Both the position numbers and the translations under genes were made by a program. Below the pieces are notes generated by a model. It was not told the DNA's origin. It saw only the letters and a program-made list of their open reading frames with translations, and made no database searches. Below are positions 35,081-44,479 of a DNA stretch of 52,733 nt, one piece after another (position 1 is the stretch's first letter; each line of letters starts with the position of its first letter). This stretch comes from Aquipseudomonas alcaligenes MRY13-0052. Lineage in GTDB: Bacteria; Pseudomonadota; Gammaproteobacteria; Pseudomonadales; Pseudomonadaceae. The stretch spans positions 1-52,733 of the forward strand of contig BATO01000040.1 in the NCBI GenBank assembly GCA_000474255.1, in the 5' to 3' direction.

Positions 35081-37272
35081 ATGTCGCTTCGCCCCCCTTC
35101 GCCCGCCGCCCCTGGCTGGCCTTGCTTCTTCTTTCCCCCTCTCTCGCCCTGGCTGCGGAAAAAACCGCGACCCAGTTCGACACCGTCACCGTTACCGCCA
35201 CCCGCAGCGAGCAGACGCTCGACCAGGTGCCAAACACCGTGTCGGTAATGACTGAACGAGAGATCGACCAGAAGAACGTAAAAAATATTCAGGATCTGGT
35301 GCGTTACGAGCCGGGGGTATCCGTTGGCGGAACGGGCAGCCGCTTCGGCCTGTCCGGCTTCACCATCCGGGGCATCGGCGGCAACCGCGTGCTGACGCAG
35401 GTGGACGGCGTGAGCATGCCGGACGCCTTTTCCTTCGGCGGCTTCCTCAGCGCACAGCGCGATTACGTGGACCCGGACACCCTCAAGCAGGTGGAGATCA
35501 TCCGTGGCCCGGCCAGCTCGCTGTACGGCAGCGACGCCATCGGCGGCGCGGTGAGCTTCCTCACCAAGGACGCGGCCGACTACCTGGACGAAGGCGATGA
35601 CGCCTACGCCCGCCTGAAGACCGGCTACGACGGCTCCGACGACAGCTGGCTGCGCAGCACCACCCTCGCCGCCCGCCAAGGCAACGTCGATGGCCTGGTG
35701 CACATCGGCCGCCGCACCGGCCAGGCACTGGACACCCAGGGCGACATCAGTGGCATCGGCGCGACCCGCGAGGAAGCCAACCCGGTCGACTACACCACCG
35801 ACAACCTGCTCACCAAGCTCGGCTGGAACTACGCCGAGGGCCAGCGCCTGCAACTGACCTACGAGCGTTACCAGGACGACACCGACACCAAGGTCCTGAG
35901 CAACTACAGCAACACCGCCACCATCCGTACCCAGGATGCGCGCGACAGCGTCGACCGCGAGCGCTATTCCCTGCTGCACACCCTGCAGCTGGACAGCCCC
36001 ATAGCGGACAACGTGCAGAACCAGCTCAGCTACCAGGACAGCCAGACCCGCCAGCGTACCTACGAGAACCGCGTCGTCACGGGTTCGGCGCGCTTCCGTA
36101 CCCGCGATTCCCACTACGAGGAAAAGCTCTGGGTGCTCAACAGCAAGCTGGACAAATCCTTCAGCATCGCCGGCAGCCGGCACACCCTGGTCTACGGCAC
36201 CGACCTCAAGCGCCTGAAGAACACCGACCTGCGCGAAGGCGGCGAAACCGTCATCGCCACCGGGGTCAACACGCCGGTCCTGCCGACCAGCGACTTCCCG
36301 GACCCGACCACCAACGAGTACGCGGCTTTCGTCCAGGACAACATCGAGATCGGCCGCTGGACCCTGCTGCCGGGCCTGCGCTACGACTATTACGAGATGA
36401 AGCCGCACGCCACCGCGCGCTACCTCAACAGCCAGGCGACCGACGCCAACCCAAGCAATTTCACCGACTCGGCCGTATCGCCCAAGTTCGGCGTGACCTA
36501 CCAGGTCGACGACCAGCACAGCGTCTACGGCCAGTACGCCGCCGGCTTCCGCGCCCCGCAGGCGATCGAGATCTTCGGCGAGTTCATCAACCCGGGCATG
36601 TACCGCACCCTGGCCAACACCAACCTCAAGGCCGAGACCAGCGACAGCTTCGAACTCGGCCTGCGCGGCAAGTACGAGATCGGCAGCTTCGGCGCCGCGC
36701 TGTTCTACAACCGCTACGACGACTTCATCGAGCAGGTATCCCGCGCCTCCAGCGTGCCGGGCTTCCCCTTCGGCGAGTTCCAGTACGTCAACCGCGACCG
36801 GGTAACCATCCGTGGCTTCGAAGCCAAGGGCGAGCTCTTCCTCGACAAGCTCGGCATGCCGGCCGGCTGGCGCGCCATGAGTTCCGTGGCCTACGCACGG
36901 GGCAAGGACGAAGGCACTGGCCAGCCGATCAACAGCGTCGACCCGCTCAAGGGGGTCTTCGGCCTGGGTTATGCACAGCCCAGCGGCAAGTTCGGCGGTG
37001 ACCTGAGCTGGACCCTGGTGGCGGCCAAGGAACGTATCGACCGCACCCAGACCGCCGGCCAGTACCAGCCCTCGGGCTACGGCCTGCTGGACCTGAACGG
37101 CTGGTGGCAGGTCACCGAGGAGTTTTCGGTCAACGCCGGCCTGTTCAACATCACCGACAAGGACTACTGGCAGTGGGGCGATGTACGCGGGCTGACCGAG
37201 AACAGCCCCAGCCTGCAGCGCTACACCCAGCCCGGCCGCCACGCCGCGGTCAACCTGGTCTGGGAGATCTGA
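35081..37272 (+). CDS. phuR: PhuR heme receptor, with an apparent 1-base frameshift in the signal peptide
   Basis: From about 35122 on, the frame encodes a complete TonB-dependent heme receptor: TonB box region DTVTVTATR, plug with FTIRGIGGNRVLTQVDGVSMPD, barrel with the heme-receptor FRAP-type loop (YAAGFRAPQAIEIFGEF) and a C-terminal aromatic-rich strand (HAAVNLVWEI). The frame has no ATG start: it opens at a TGA (35062) and the first NTG is TTG 35122, leaving a signal peptide without basic residues. ATG 35081, with GGGAG at 7 bases, is one frame off; adding a base to the C6 tract at 35092-35097 gives MSLRPPFARRPWLALLLL and a normal signal. So the gene is frameshifted, phase-variable at the C tract, or misread. 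Confidence 0.85.
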
Positions 37273-37308
37273 CCCTTTCAGCGCAAGGACGCGCACCCTC
37301 TTGGCAAT

Positions 37309-37343
37309 CCACGGCAGCACGGGATAATGCCCGCCTGCCGTGG
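37309..37343 (+). promoter_or_regulatory. Hairpin overlapping the ribosome site of the Rieske gene
   Basis: CCACGGCAG (37309-37317) pairs perfectly with CTGCCGTGG (37335-37343). The 3' arm covers half of the GGAG (37342-37345) of the next gene, so folding would hinder its translation. It could also mark the end of phuR transcription, though no T run follows. Confidence 0.4.
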
Positions 37344-37351
37344 AGACGCCG

Positions 37352-37669
37352 ATGATCCTGCTATGCCACCCCGACGAACTGGCCGAAGGCCAGAGCCGGG
37401 GCTTTCTGATCGATGACCTGAAGCTGCTGCTGGTTCGCCGGGAGGGCCGGGTCCATGCCTACGAAAACCGCTGCCCGCACCGGGGTATTCCCCTGGAATG
37501 GCAACCGGACCGTTTTCTCGACGACAGCGGCAGCCTGATCCAGTGCGCCACCCACGGCGCACTGTTCCTTATCGAATCCGGTGAGTGCGTGGCCGGGCCT
37601 TGTGCCGGCGAGTCACTGCGCGCCCTCGACTGCAGCGAGGACGAGCACGGCATCTGGCTGGCGCGCTAG
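37352..37669 (+). CDS. Rieske [2Fe-2S] domain protein
   Basis: The 105-residue single-domain protein has the two Rieske ligand boxes CPHRG (about residues 40-44) and CATHGALF (about 63-70), two Cys and two His. It resembles small ferredoxin-like Rieske proteins (NirD/HcaC type). No oxygenase partner gene is adjacent. The ATG at 37352 has GGAG at 6 bases; a GTG four codons upstream is less likely. Its TAG stop lies inside the terminal repeat of the element that follows. Confidence 0.85.
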   Translation: MILLCHPDELAEGQSRGFLIDDLKLLLVRREGRVHAYENRCPHRGIPLEWQPDRFLDDSGSLIQCATHGALFLIESGECVAGPCAGESLRALDCSEDEHGIWLAR

Positions 37670-37813
37670 CAGGCTGCTGAAAAACTAACTGCGTTGCCGC
37701 TGCGGCGTTGAAAACGCCCTCAAATGCTCATTTACCCTACGTAAACTGCGCTTTTTCGGCCGTTTTCGCCTTGCGTCGGCTGCCTCGTCTACGTTTTTCA
37801 AAGGCCTGCTAGC
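37665..37813. repeat. MITE-like palindromic repeat with 21-bp inverted ends
   Basis: The left end (37665-37685, GCTAGCAGGC then TGAAAAAC) and the right end (37793-37813, reverse complement GCTAGCAGGC then TGAAAAAC) match at 18 of 21 positions. The ~107-bp interior also has partly complementary halves (…AAAACGCC / GGCCGTTTT…). It encodes nothing. CTAG at both borders may be a target duplication. The stop codons of both convergent flanking genes lie in its ends. I recall near-identical dispersed repeats in other Pseudomonas intergenic regions. Confidence 0.75.
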
Positions 37814-38516
37814 CGAGCACCTGCAACTTGCGCTGCAGCACCAGCCCTTCAGGGCTGACCTCGGCGCCATAGGCGAGCACCTCCACCCCGGCGGCTTTGG
37901 CGTCGGCCAGTGCTGCGGCGTAGGCCGGGTCGATCTCCTCCGCCGCGCGCACGGCCTCGATGCCGGAGAGATTGACGCAGTAGAACTGCACCGCGCGCAT
38001 GCCCTGGCGCGCCAGCGCTGCCAGCTCGCGCAGGTGCTTGCTGCCCCGCACCGTGACGGCGTCGGGGAAGGCCGCCACGGCGGTGCCGTCGAAGCCCAGG
38101 GTCACGCTTTTCACTTCCACGAACACCTCGCCCGTCGGGTAGTCCAGGCGGAAGTCGGCGCGGCTGCTTTCCACGCCGTAGGCGACCTCGCGCTTGAGCG
38201 CGGTGAAGCCGGCCAGTTCGGGAATCAGGTCGGCGCGCAGGGCTTCCTCGACCAGGGCGTTGGCCCGTGCGGTATTCACACAGGCCAGGCGCCCCTGGGG
38301 CGTTTCGGTGATTTCCCAGGTGCCGGGGAGCTTGCGCTTGGGGTCGTTGGAGCGGCTGAACCAGACCCGGCAGCCTTCGCTCATGCAGTTGAGCATCGAG
38401 CCGGTGTTCGGGCAGTGGATGGTCAACAGCTCGCCGTCGAGGGTCTCGATATCGGCGAGGAAGCGCTTGTAGCGACGCAGCAGGCGGCCCTGCTCCAGGG
38501 GCGGCTCGAACTTCAT
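37809..38516 (-). CDS. sfsA: SfsA family protein (sugar fermentation stimulation protein)
   Basis: 235 residues with the conserved SfsA pattern: [12 protein letters not shown] at the N-terminus (OB-fold), [19 protein letters not shown] and VEVKSVTLG (the PD-(D/E)XK-like nuclease core, about residues 120-145), and [14 protein letters not shown]. The molecular role is unsettled; DNA binding is proposed from family work. It overlaps the upstream aminotransferase gene by four bases. Its TAG stop lies in the MITE-like repeat. Confidence 0.94.
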   Translation of the reverse strand: MKFEPPLEQGRLLRRYKRFLADIETLDGELLTIHCPNTGSMLNCMSEGCRVWFSRSNDPKRKLPGTWEITETPQGRLACVNTARANALVEEALRADLIPELAGFTALKREVAYGVESSRADFRLDYPTGEVFVEVKSVTLGFDGTAVAAFPDAVTVRGSKHLRELAALARQGMRAVQFYCVNLSGIEAVRAAEEIDPAYAAALADAKAAGVEVLAYGAEVSPEGLVLQRKLQVLG

Positions 38517-39694
38517 GCCGTCAGCGCCGCCCAGGTCTTCAGGCCACGGGCGATGCGCTGCACCGCTTCTTCCAGGCGCGACAGGCTCTGGGTATAGGCG
38601 AAGCGCACATGCTGGTTGGCCAGGTGACGGCCGAAATCCAGGCCCGGGGTGAAGGCCACGTGCTCGGTTTCGATGAAGTGCCGGCAGAAGGCGTAGGCGT
38701 CCTGGGTGAAGGCGGAAACATCTGCATATAGATAGAAAGCGCCTTCCGGCTCGACGGCAATGCGGAAGCCCAGCTCGCGCAGGGCGGGCAGCAGGTAGTC
38801 GCGACGGCGGGCGAACTCGATGCGCCGCTCTTCGAGTATCGCCAGGGTATCCGGCTCGAAGCAGGCCAGGGCAGCGTGCTGGGCCATGGAGGGGGCGCTG
38901 ATGTAGAGGTTCTGCGCCAGCTTCTCCAGCTCGGGTACCGCGTCCGTCGGCGCCACCAGCCAGCCGAGCCGCCAGCCGGTCATGCCGAAGTACTTGGAGA
39001 AGCTGTTGAGCACGAAGGCGTCGTCATCCACTTCCAGCACGCTGGCGGCATCCACGCCGTAGGTGAGGCCGTGGTAGATCTCGTCGACCACCAGGTGCCC
39101 GCCCTTGGCCTTCAGCGCGGCGGAAAGGCCGCCCAGCTCGTCGCGGGTGAGCAGCGTGCCGGTGGGGTTGGCGGGCGAGGCGACCAGGGCGCCGACGCTG
39201 TCGCCATCCCAGTAGCGCTCCACCAGGTTCGGGGTGAGCTGGTAGCGGCTTTCGGGGCCGACCGGCACCAGTTGCGCCGCGCCCTCCACCAGGCGCAGGA
39301 AGTGACGGTTGCAGGGGTAGCCCGGGTCGGCGAGCAGCCAGTGGCGACCCGGGTCGACCAGCAGGCTCGCGGCCAGCAACAAAGCCCCCGAACCACCGGG
39401 AGTAATCAGGATGCGTTCGGGGTCGATATCCAGGTCGTAGCGATCGCCATAGAACCCGGCGATGGCGCTGCGCAGTTGCGGCAGGCCCCGTGCGGCGGTG
39501 TAGCGCGTGTGGCCGGCGGCCAGGGCAGCCTGCCCCGCCTGGACGATGGGCGCGGCGGTGGTGAAGTCCGGCTCGCCGATCTCCAGGTGGATGACGTCAT
39601 GCCCCTGGGCCTGCAATTCGTTGGCGCGAGCCAGCAGGGCCATCACGTGGAAGGGTTCTATGGCACGGCTGCGTGCACTGTATGACTGGGCCAT
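38513..39694 (-). CDS. PLP-dependent class I/II aminotransferase
   Basis: A 393-residue fold-type I aminotransferase. The PLP Schiff-base lysine is Lys234 in [25 protein letters not shown] (about 162-170), DEIYHGL (about 195) and the C-terminal Arg in HVRFAYTQS are the usual cofactor and carboxylate contacts. AAGGAAGG precedes the ATG at 39694; a very long open frame upstream is meaningless. The substrate is not certain; the P. aeruginosa counterpart (PA4722) is called a probable aspartate aminotransferase. Operon with sfsA. Confidence 0.9.
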   Translation of the reverse strand: MAQSYSARSRAIEPFHVMALLARANELQAQGHDVIHLEIGEPDFTTAAPIVQAGQAALAAGHTRYTAARGLPQLRSAIAGFYGDRYDLDIDPERILITPGGSGALLLAASLLVDPGRHWLLADPGYPCNRHFLRLVEGAAQLVPVGPESRYQLTPNLVERYWDGDSVGALVASPANPTGTLLTRDELGGLSAALKAKGGHLVVDEIYHGLTYGVDAASVLEVDDDAFVLNSFSKYFGMTGWRLGWLVAPTDAVPELEKLAQNLYISAPSMAQHAALACFEPDTLAILEERRIEFARRRDYLLPALRELGFRIAVEPEGAFYLYADVSAFTQDAYAFCRHFIETEHVAFTPGLDFGRHLANQHVRFAYTQSLSRLEEAVQRIARGLKTWAALTA

Positions 39695-39886
39695 CGGCCT
39701 TCCTTTATTAACGCAAAGAGCGGATTCTACCGAATGGTCCGGGAAGGCTGCAGCAACCAAGATAACTGGGAGTAGCGTGCCCGGAGTCGATCTGGTAAGT
39801 TCGCCCGCTTGCAGTCGCAGGGCCGGGTTACCGGCGATGGACCAGAACCTGCGCAATGGATTAGAGAAAGTGAGAGGCGGCCATTC

Positions 39887-40330
39887 ATGCCCACCAAAGC
39901 AAAGCAACAGAGCAGCCAACTGATCCGTGGTTTCGAGCCCTACCAGGAAACCAAGGGTGAGGAATACATGAGTGATCGCATGCGCGCTCACTTCACCAGC
40001 ATCCTCAACAAGTGGAAGGTTGAGCTGATGGAGGAAGTGGATCGTACCGTGCACCACATGCAGGACGAAGCCGCTAACTTCCCCGATCCGGCCGACCGCG
40101 CCAGCCAGGAAGAAGAATTCAGCCTGGAACTGCGTGCCCGTGACCGCGAGCGCAAGCTGATCAAGAAGATCGACGAGACCCTGCAGCTGATCGAAGACAA
40201 CGATTACGGCTGGTGCGACTCCTGCGGCGTCGAGATCGGCATCCGCCGCCTCGAGGCACGCCCCACCGCTACGCTCTGCATCGATTGCAAGACGCTGGCG
40301 GAGATCAAGGAAAAGCAACTCGGTTCCTGA
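39887..40330 (+). CDS. dksA: DksA, RNA polymerase-binding transcription factor
   Basis: 147 residues. The coiled-coil (about 35-110) has acidic tip residues in DPADRASQEEEFSLE and is followed by a four-Cys zinc finger (CDSCGVEIG ... CIDCKT). With ppGpp it tunes rRNA and biosynthetic promoters from the secondary channel of RNA polymerase. The start at 39887 (MPTKAKQQ) gives the standard Pseudomonas length. A UUCG terminator follows. This is the canonical zinc-containing form. Confidence 0.96.
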   Translation: MPTKAKQQSSQLIRGFEPYQETKGEEYMSDRMRAHFTSILNKWKVELMEEVDRTVHHMQDEAANFPDPADRASQEEEFSLELRARDRERKLIKKIDETLQLIEDNDYGWCDSCGVEIGIRRLEARPTATLCIDCKTLAEIKEKQLGS

Positions 40331-40336
40331 TCCCAG

Positions 40337-40360
40337 AACGGGGCGCTTCGGCGCCCCGTT
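40337..40360 (+). terminator. Terminator of dksA
   Basis: A 10-bp stem AACGGGGCGC / GCGCCCCGTT closed by a TTCG tetraloop, followed by TCGTTT. Six bases after the dksA stop. Confidence 0.75.
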
Positions 40361-40384
40361 TCGTTTCAGCAGGCCCGCATCCCA

Positions 40385-41272
40385 ATGAGCTCCCCCGCCT
40401 ACATCGGCCGCTTCGCTCCCACGCCCAGCGGTTATCTGCACTTCGGCTCCCTTGTCGCCGCCCTCGCCTCCTACCTCGACGCCCGCGCCGTGGGTGGCCG
40501 CTGGCTGCTGCGCATGGAGGACCTCGACCCACCTCGTGAAGTAGCCGGCGCCCAGGACGCGATACTGCGCACCCTGGAAAGCTACGGCTTCGAGTGGGAC
40601 GGTGAACGGGTGCGCCAGAGCGATCGCCACGACGTCTATGCCCAGGTGATCGACCGCCTGTTCGACCAGGGCCTGGCCTATGCCTGCACCTGCTCGCGCA
40701 AGCAGCTCGAAGGCCACCAGGGCGTCTACCCCGGTTTCTGCCGCAATGCACTGCACCCTCAGCACGACGCCGCGATCCGCCTGCGCGTGCCGGAACTCAT
40801 CTATGGCTTCACCGACCGCGTGCAGGGCGAGTTCCGCCAGCACCTGGGGCGTGAAGTCGGCGATTTCGTCATCCGCCGACGCGACGGCCTCTACGCCTAC
40901 CAATTGGCGGTGGTGCTCGACGACGCCTGGCAGGGCATGACCGATGTGGTGCGCGGCGCCGACCTGCTCGACTCCACGCCGCGCCAGCTGTACCTGCAGG
41001 AGCTGCTGGGCCTGCCGCAGCCGCGCTACCTGCACGTGCCGCTGATCATCCAGCCGGACGGCCACAAGCTGGGCAAGTCTTACCGCTCCCCACCGCTGCC
41101 GACCGACCAGGCCGCCCCGCTGCTCAACCGCGCACTCCGCGCACTGGGCCAGCGCCCCCCGCAAGAGCTCGCCGACGCCAGCGCGCGCGAGGTGCTGGAC
41201 TGGGGCATCGCCAACTGGGACGCCACGCGCATCCCCGGCAGCCGCACCCTGGCCGAAGCGCAATTGCGCTAG
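40385..41272 (+). CDS. gluQ: Glutamyl-Q tRNA(Asp) synthetase
   Basis: A 295-residue GluRS paralogue lacking the anticodon-binding domain. It has the class I synthetase signature APTPSGYLHFGSL (HIGH-like) and KLGKS in place of KMSKS, plus a zinc site formed by CTCSRKQ and the later CR. It attaches glutamate to queuosine in tRNA-Asp. Linked to dksA as in many gammaproteobacteria, where transcription can read through from dksA. No strong ribosome site. Confidence 0.95.
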   Translation: MSSPAYIGRFAPTPSGYLHFGSLVAALASYLDARAVGGRWLLRMEDLDPPREVAGAQDAILRTLESYGFEWDGERVRQSDRHDVYAQVIDRLFDQGLAYACTCSRKQLEGHQGVYPGFCRNALHPQHDAAIRLRVPELIYGFTDRVQGEFRQHLGREVGDFVIRRRDGLYAYQLAVVLDDAWQGMTDVVRGADLLDSTPRQLYLQELLGLPQPRYLHVPLIIQPDGHKLGKSYRSPPLPTDQAAPLLNRALRALGQRPPQELADASAREVLDWGIANWDATRIPGSRTLAEAQLR

Positions 41273-41341
41273 GCGCCATCCCCCCTCGCACCGGCATCGG
41301 GCATTCGCTACCATCGCCGCACTCCCGACGTGAGATGCGGC

Positions 41342-41518
41342 ATGTATATCTACCGACTGGTCCTGCTCCTGGTGGTGGGGATCTACCTGTTCTCCCCCGC
41401 CATCATGGATTGGTGGATCGACCCCAATGGGGCCTGGTACCGCCCCTACCTGCTCTGGCTGATCCTGATCGTGGTGGCCTTCATCCTCCAGAGCCAACGC
41501 GATGCTGACGAGCTTTAG
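41342..41518 (+). CDS. cbrX: CbrX, small membrane protein overlapping cbrA
   Basis: A 58-residue protein with two hydrophobic helices (LVLLLVVGIYLFSPAIM and LLWLILIVVAFIL). Its end overlaps the first 17 bases of cbrA in another frame, so translation of cbrA is probably coupled to it. This matches cbrX described upstream of cbrA in other Pseudomonas. The start at 41342 is the ATG after an in-frame alternative at 41330. Confidence 0.8.
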   Translation: MYIYRLVLLLVVGIYLFSPAIMDWWIDPNGAWYRPYLLWLILIVVAFILQSQRDADEL

Positions 41519-44456
41519 CCTGAGCCAGCTGATCCTGATCAGCGCGGCTTACCTGTTCACCCTGTTCGGCGTCGCCTGGCTCAGCGACCGTGGTTTCGTA
41601 CCGCGGCGCATCGTCCGCCATCCGTTGACCTACACCCTGTCGCTGGGCGTCTACGCCAGCGCCTGGGCCTTCTATGGCACGGTCGGCCTGGCCTACCAGT
41701 ACGGCTACGGCTTCCTCGCCAGCTACCTGGGCATCTCCGGCGCCTTCCTCCTCGCGCCCGTGCTGCTCTACCCGATCCTGCGCATCACCCGCACCTACCA
41801 GCTGTCTTCGCTGGCGGACCTGTTCGCCTTCCGCTTCCGCAGCACCTGGGCCGGGGCGCTGACCACGCTGTTCATGCTGGTGGGTGTGCTGCCGCTGCTG
41901 GCACTGCAGATCCAGGCGGTGGCGGATTCCATCGGCATCCTCACCCGCGAGCCGGTACACGACCGCGTGGCCCTGAGCTTCTGCGCCCTGATCACGCTGT
42001 TCACCATCCTCTTCGGTGCTCGCCACATCGCCACCCGGGAGAAACACGAGGGCCTGGTGTTCGCCATCGCCTTCGAATCCCTGGTCAAGCTCACTGCCCT
42101 GGGCGGCATCGGCCTCTACGCGCTGTACGGCGTGTTCGGCGGCCCCCATGAACTGGAGCTGTGGCTGCTGCAGAACCAGGCAGCGCTCTCCACCCTGCAC
42201 ACGCCACTGCAGGAAGGCCCCTGGCGCACGCTGCTGCTGGTGTTCTTCGCCTCGGCCATCGTGATGCCGCACATGTATCACATGACCTTCACCGAGAACC
42301 TCAACCCCCGCGCCATGGTCAGCGCCAGCTGGGGCCTGCCGCTGTTCCTGCTGCTGATGAGCCTGGCGGTGCCGCTGATCCTCTGGGCCGGCCTCAAGCT
42401 CGGTGCCACCACCAACCCGGAATACTTCACCCTGGGCCTCGGCATCGCCGTGAACAGCGACGCCCTGGCACTGCTCGCCTATGTCGGCGGGCTGTCGGCG
42501 GCCAGCGGCCTGATCATCGTGCTGACCCTGGCGCTGTCGGGGATGGCGCTGAACCACCTGGTGCTGCCGCTCTACCAGCCGCCGTCGGAAGGCAACATCT
42601 ACCGCTGGCTGAAATGGACACGCCGGGCGCTGATCGTCGCCATCATCATGGCCGGCTACGGCTTCTATCTATTGCTGGGTGCCGAGCAGGACCTTTCCAA
42701 CCTGGGCATAGTCGCCTTCGTCGCCACCCTGCAGTTCCTTCCCGGCGCCCTGTCGGTGCTTTACTGGCCCACCGCCAACAGCCGCGGCTTCATCGCCGGC
42801 TTGCTGGCCGGTATCGGCGTCTGGCTGTTCAGCATGCTGCTGCCGCTGGTGGGCAACCTGCAGGGCATCTACCTGCCGCTGTTCAACGCCATCTATGTGC
42901 TCGACGACACCAGTTGGCACATCGCGGCCATCGCCTCACTGGCCGCCAACGTGCTGGTCTTCACCCTGGTCTCGCTGTTCACCGATGCCAGCGCCGAAGA
43001 GCGTGGTGCCGCCGAGGCCTGCGCCGTGGACAACGTGCGCCGCCCGCAACGCCGCGAACTGGTGGCCGGCTCGCCCCAGGAATTCTCCGCGCAGCTGGCC
43101 AAGCCGCTGGGTGCCAAGACCGCGCAGAAGGAGGTGGAGCAAGCCCTGCGCGACCTGCACCTGCCCTTCGACGAGCGCCGCCCCTATGCGCTGCGTCGCC
43201 TGCGCGACCGCATCGAAGCCAACCTTTCCGGGCTGATGGGGCCCAGCGTGGCCCAGGACATGGTCGAGACCTTCCTGCCGTACAAGTCCGGCAGCGAAAG
43301 CTACGTCACCGAAGACATCCACTTCATCGAGAGCCGCCTGGAGGACTACCACTCCCGCCTCACCGGCCTGGCCGCCGAGCTGGATGCCCTGCGCCGCTAC
43401 CACCGCCAGACCCTGCAGGAACTGCCGATGGGCGTGTGCTCGCTGGCCAAGGACCAGGAAATCCTCATGTGGAACCGTGCCATGGAGGAGCTCACCGAAA
43501 TCCCCGCCCAGCGCGTGGTCGGCTCGCGCCTCTCGGCCATCGCCGAACCCTGGAAGGGGCTGCTGGAAAGCTTCATCAACCTGCCCGACGAGCACCTGCA
43601 TAAGCAGCGCCTGCAGCTGGAGGGCCAGACCCGCTCGCTGAACCTGCACAAGGCGGCCATCGACGAACCCCTGGCCCCCGGTAACAGTGGCCTGGTACTG
43701 CTGGTGGAAGACGTTACCGATACCCAGTTGCTGGAAGACAAACTGGTGCACTCCGAGCGCCTGGCGTCCATCGGTCGCCTCGCCGCCGGCGTCGCCCACG
43801 AGATCGGCAACCCCATCACCGGCATTGCCTGCCTGGCGCAGAACCTGCGCGAGGAGCGTGAGGGGGATGGCGAGCTCACCGAGATCAGCAGCCAGATACT
43901 GGAACAGACCAAGCGCGTGTCACGCATCGTTCAGTCGCTGATGAGCTTCGCCCATGCCGGCGGCCGCCAGCAGGCCACCGAGCCGGTGTGCCTGGCCGAC
44001 GTGACCCAGGACGCCATCGGCCTGCTGTCGCTGAACAAGCGCAGCGTCGACGTGGAGTTCTTCAACCTGTGCGACCCGGAGCATGTCGCCGAGGGCGACC
44101 CGCAGCGCCTCGCCCAGGTGCTGATCAACCTGCTCTCCAACGCCCGCGACGCCTCCCCGACCGGTAGCGCGATACGCGTGCGCAGCGAGATATCCGACCA
44201 CGCGGTCGACCTTATAGTGGAGGACGAAGGGAGCGGGATTCCCAAGGCGATCATGGACCGCCTGTTCGAGCCGTTCTTCACCACCAAGGACCCGGGCAAG
44301 GGGACCGGCCTGGGCCTCGCGCTGGTCTATTCGATCGTGGAAGAGCATTATGGCCACATCACCATCGAAAGCCCGGCCGACCCCGAACAACAGCGCGGCA
44401 CCCGAATCAGGGTGACGTTGCCACGATTTGTCGAAGCGACGTCCGCTGTGATCTGA
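41502..44456 (+). CDS. cbrA: CbrA, histidine kinase with a transporter-like sensor domain
   Basis: At 984 residues it has an N-terminal sodium/solute-symporter-like domain (about 1-490, 13 or so helices), a linker region (STAC-like, about 500-600), a PAS domain (about 625-740), a HisKA domain with phosphorylated His766 in [13 protein letters not shown], and an ATPase domain ([29 protein letters not shown]). With CbrB it controls carbon-nitrogen balance and histidine or arginine use. The symporter part can transport histidine in P. fluorescens. 23 bp before cbrB. Confidence 0.96.
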   Translation: MLTSFSLSQLILISAAYLFTLFGVAWLSDRGFVPRRIVRHPLTYTLSLGVYASAWAFYGTVGLAYQYGYGFLASYLGISGAFLLAPVLLYPILRITRTYQLSSLADLFAFRFRSTWAGALTTLFMLVGVLPLLALQIQAVADSIGILTREPVHDRVALSFCALITLFTILFGARHIATREKHEGLVFAIAFESLVKLTALGGIGLYALYGVFGGPHELELWLLQNQAALSTLHTPLQEGPWRTLLLVFFASAIVMPHMYHMTFTENLNPRAMVSASWGLPLFLLLMSLAVPLILWAGLKLGATTNPEYFTLGLGIAVNSDALALLAYVGGLSAASGLIIVLTLALSGMALNHLVLPLYQPPSEGNIYRWLKWTRRALIVAIIMAGYGFYLLLGAEQDLSNLGIVAFVATLQFLPGALSVLYWPTANSRGFIAGLLAGIGVWLFSMLLPLVGNLQGIYLPLFNAIYVLDDTSWHIAAIASLAANVLVFTLVSLFTDASAEERGAAEACAVDNVRRPQRRELVAGSPQEFSAQLAKPLGAKTAQKEVEQALRDLHLPFDERRPYALRRLRDRIEANLSGLMGPSVAQDMVETFLPYKSGSESYVTEDIHFIESRLEDYHSRLTGLAAELDALRRYHRQTLQELPMGVCSLAKDQEILMWNRAMEELTEIPAQRVVGSRLSAIAEPWKGLLESFINLPDEHLHKQRLQLEGQTRSLNLHKAAIDEPLAPGNSGLVLLVEDVTDTQLLEDKLVHSERLASIGRLAAGVAHEIGNPITGIACLAQNLREEREGDGELTEISSQILEQTKRVSRIVQSLMSFAHAGGRQQATEPVCLADVTQDAIGLLSLNKRSVDVEFFNLCDPEHVAEGDPQRLAQVLINLLSNARDASPTGSAIRVRSEISDHAVDLIVEDEGSGIPKAIMDRLFEPFFTTKDPGKGTGLGLALVYSIVEEHYGHITIESPADPEQQRGTRIRVTLPRFVEATSAVI

Positions 44457-44479
44457 GACCGTCGAGAGAGCTGAATTTA

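Noticed and set aside
35122-35160. TTG 35122 as the true start of phuR
   Set aside because: It gives a signal peptide without basic residues and no ribosome site, while ATG 35081 has both once one base is added in the C tract. Kept only as an alternative.
34972-37320. 782-codon minus-strand frame opposite phuR
   Set aside because: Complementary shadow of a TonB receptor gene with no motif of its own.
38513-41497. A 994-codon minus-strand frame that would fuse an N-terminal 600-residue part to the aminotransferase
   Set aside because: The extra part runs antisense through dksA and gluQ; the aminotransferase has its own ATG with AAGGAAGG at 39694.
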